A model generated the notes under the pieces. It was not told the origin of the DNA. It searched no databases and saw nothing but the letters and a program-made list of their open reading frames with translations. A stretch of 64,000 bases of DNA from Planctomycetota bacterium. Its GTDB lineage: Bacteria > Planctomycetota > Phycisphaerae > Phycisphaerales > Phycisphaeraceae. The position numbers and the translations under genes are program-made. The stretch lies in the NCBI GenBank assembly GCA_016350165.1, contig CP066225.1, positions 558,001 to 622,000 of the forward strand, in the 5' to 3' direction. This document shows positions 63,630 through 64,000 of this stretch, in pieces. The stretch's first letter is position 1, and each line of letters starts with the position of its first letter.

Positions 63630-64000
63630 TTAGCCCGGCAGATACTTCATCCAGAACCGTGACCAGTTCTTATGGAAGAACTTCTCAATATCACCATCCT
63701 TAAACCCGCGCCCGGACAACACGTCCGCAAACTTCTGCAAATCACGGTACGTATCAACCTCAGTCGGAATCCAATCCGCACCAAAGCCGCCATCCATATC
63801 AGTACCAAAACCAACATGGTCCGTATTCCCAGCCAGATCACAAACCCTCACCACATGATCAGCTAACTCATTGATAGACACATCATGCGGAATCACGCGA
63901 TCAAATTGACCACGAATCATCGACACACAAAGTACCGCACCAATCACACCATCCCTCTCAATAATCGTCTTGAACTGTGCATCCGTCATCTGTCTCGACG
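63630..64000 (-). CDS. membrane dipeptidase (M19 family), C-terminal part, runs off the right edge
   Basis: The frame stays open to the window end. Visible features are SRQMTDAQFKTIIERDGVIG, the segment ending DHVVRVCDLAGNTDHVGFGTDMDGG (GTDxDG motif of the M19 family) and a short tail (RFWMKYLPG). M19 enzymes hydrolyse dipeptides with one or two zinc ions. The N-terminal zinc ligands would lie beyond the window. The ATG at 63989 is probably internal. Confidence 0.85.
   Translation of the reverse strand, partial: SRQMTDAQFKTIIERDGVIGAVLCVSMIRGQFDRVIPHDVSINELADHVVRVCDLAGNTDHVGFGTDMDGGFGADWIPTEVDTYRDLQKFADVLSGRGFKDGDIEKFFHKNWSRFWMKYLPG

Overview
The window looks like chromosomal DNA of a Gram-negative planctomycete, most likely class Phycisphaerae. 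This is inferred from protein style, not from a marker gene. The evidence is PEP-CTERM-type C-termini (VPEPASL followed by an Arg cluster), a DUF1844 protein, a b558-type succinate dehydrogenase, several large TPR or zinc-ribbon membrane proteins without clear function, both IspD and IspG of the MEP pathway, and DapF and UppP for peptidoglycan. Genes sit in short operons with many rho-independent terminators.

Layout. 0-12 kb: two membrane-anchored proteins of unknown function, a small SppA, a LarC1-type nickel-cofactor protein with an M48 protease, dapF, a phosphoesterase, accB-accC, an M24 peptidase and hisI. 12-19 kb: a DUF1844 protein, the sdhC-sdhA-sdhB operon, a GH2-like fragment and a LolA-fold protein. 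19-37 kb: a class V aminotransferase, a TPR/gluzincin protein, ispD, a large SppA, hpf, metH, uppP, a periplasmic metal-type protein, a PEP-CTERM lytic polysaccharide monooxygenase (LPMO), a zinc alcohol dehydrogenase, nadK and a DUF2007 protein. 37.5-55.1 kb: a composite island in a tRNA-Ala gene. 55.3-64 kb: msrA, two unknown membrane proteins, a PEP-CTERM metalloprotease, ispG, a Gly-rich secreted protein, manA, a GH130 enzyme and the end of a membrane dipeptidase.

The main discovery is at 37.5-48.6 kb: an apparently complete filamentous phage (inovirus) prophage. It lies between two 105-bp copies of the tRNA-Ala 3' half that are 10,989 bp apart. Its plus-strand genes follow the M13 logic: ssDNA-binding protein, replication initiator, tiny membrane protein, major coat protein with signal peptide, an unknown exported protein, a pIII-like adhesin, a pVI-like protein, a Zot/pI ATPase, a pIV-like secretin and a tyrosine integrase. 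An A+T-rich 1077-aa PHP-SMC ATPase (TrlF-like, a defence-type architecture) rides as cargo. In the circular form, a cluster of hairpins would fall between the late genes and the replication genes, where M13 keeps its origins and packaging signal. The pIII-like protein carries thrombospondin-type-3 Ca-binding repeats, which is unusual.

A third, diverged copy of the tRNA 3' end lies at 55.05 kb with its own terminator. The 6.4 kb between the second and third copies holds one huge autotransporter (1839 aa, about twelve 88-aa passenger repeats) and an A+T-rich upstream region. This suggests two successive insertions at the same tRNA.

All functional calls are from motif reading by eye. No database search, structure prediction or composition calculation was run.
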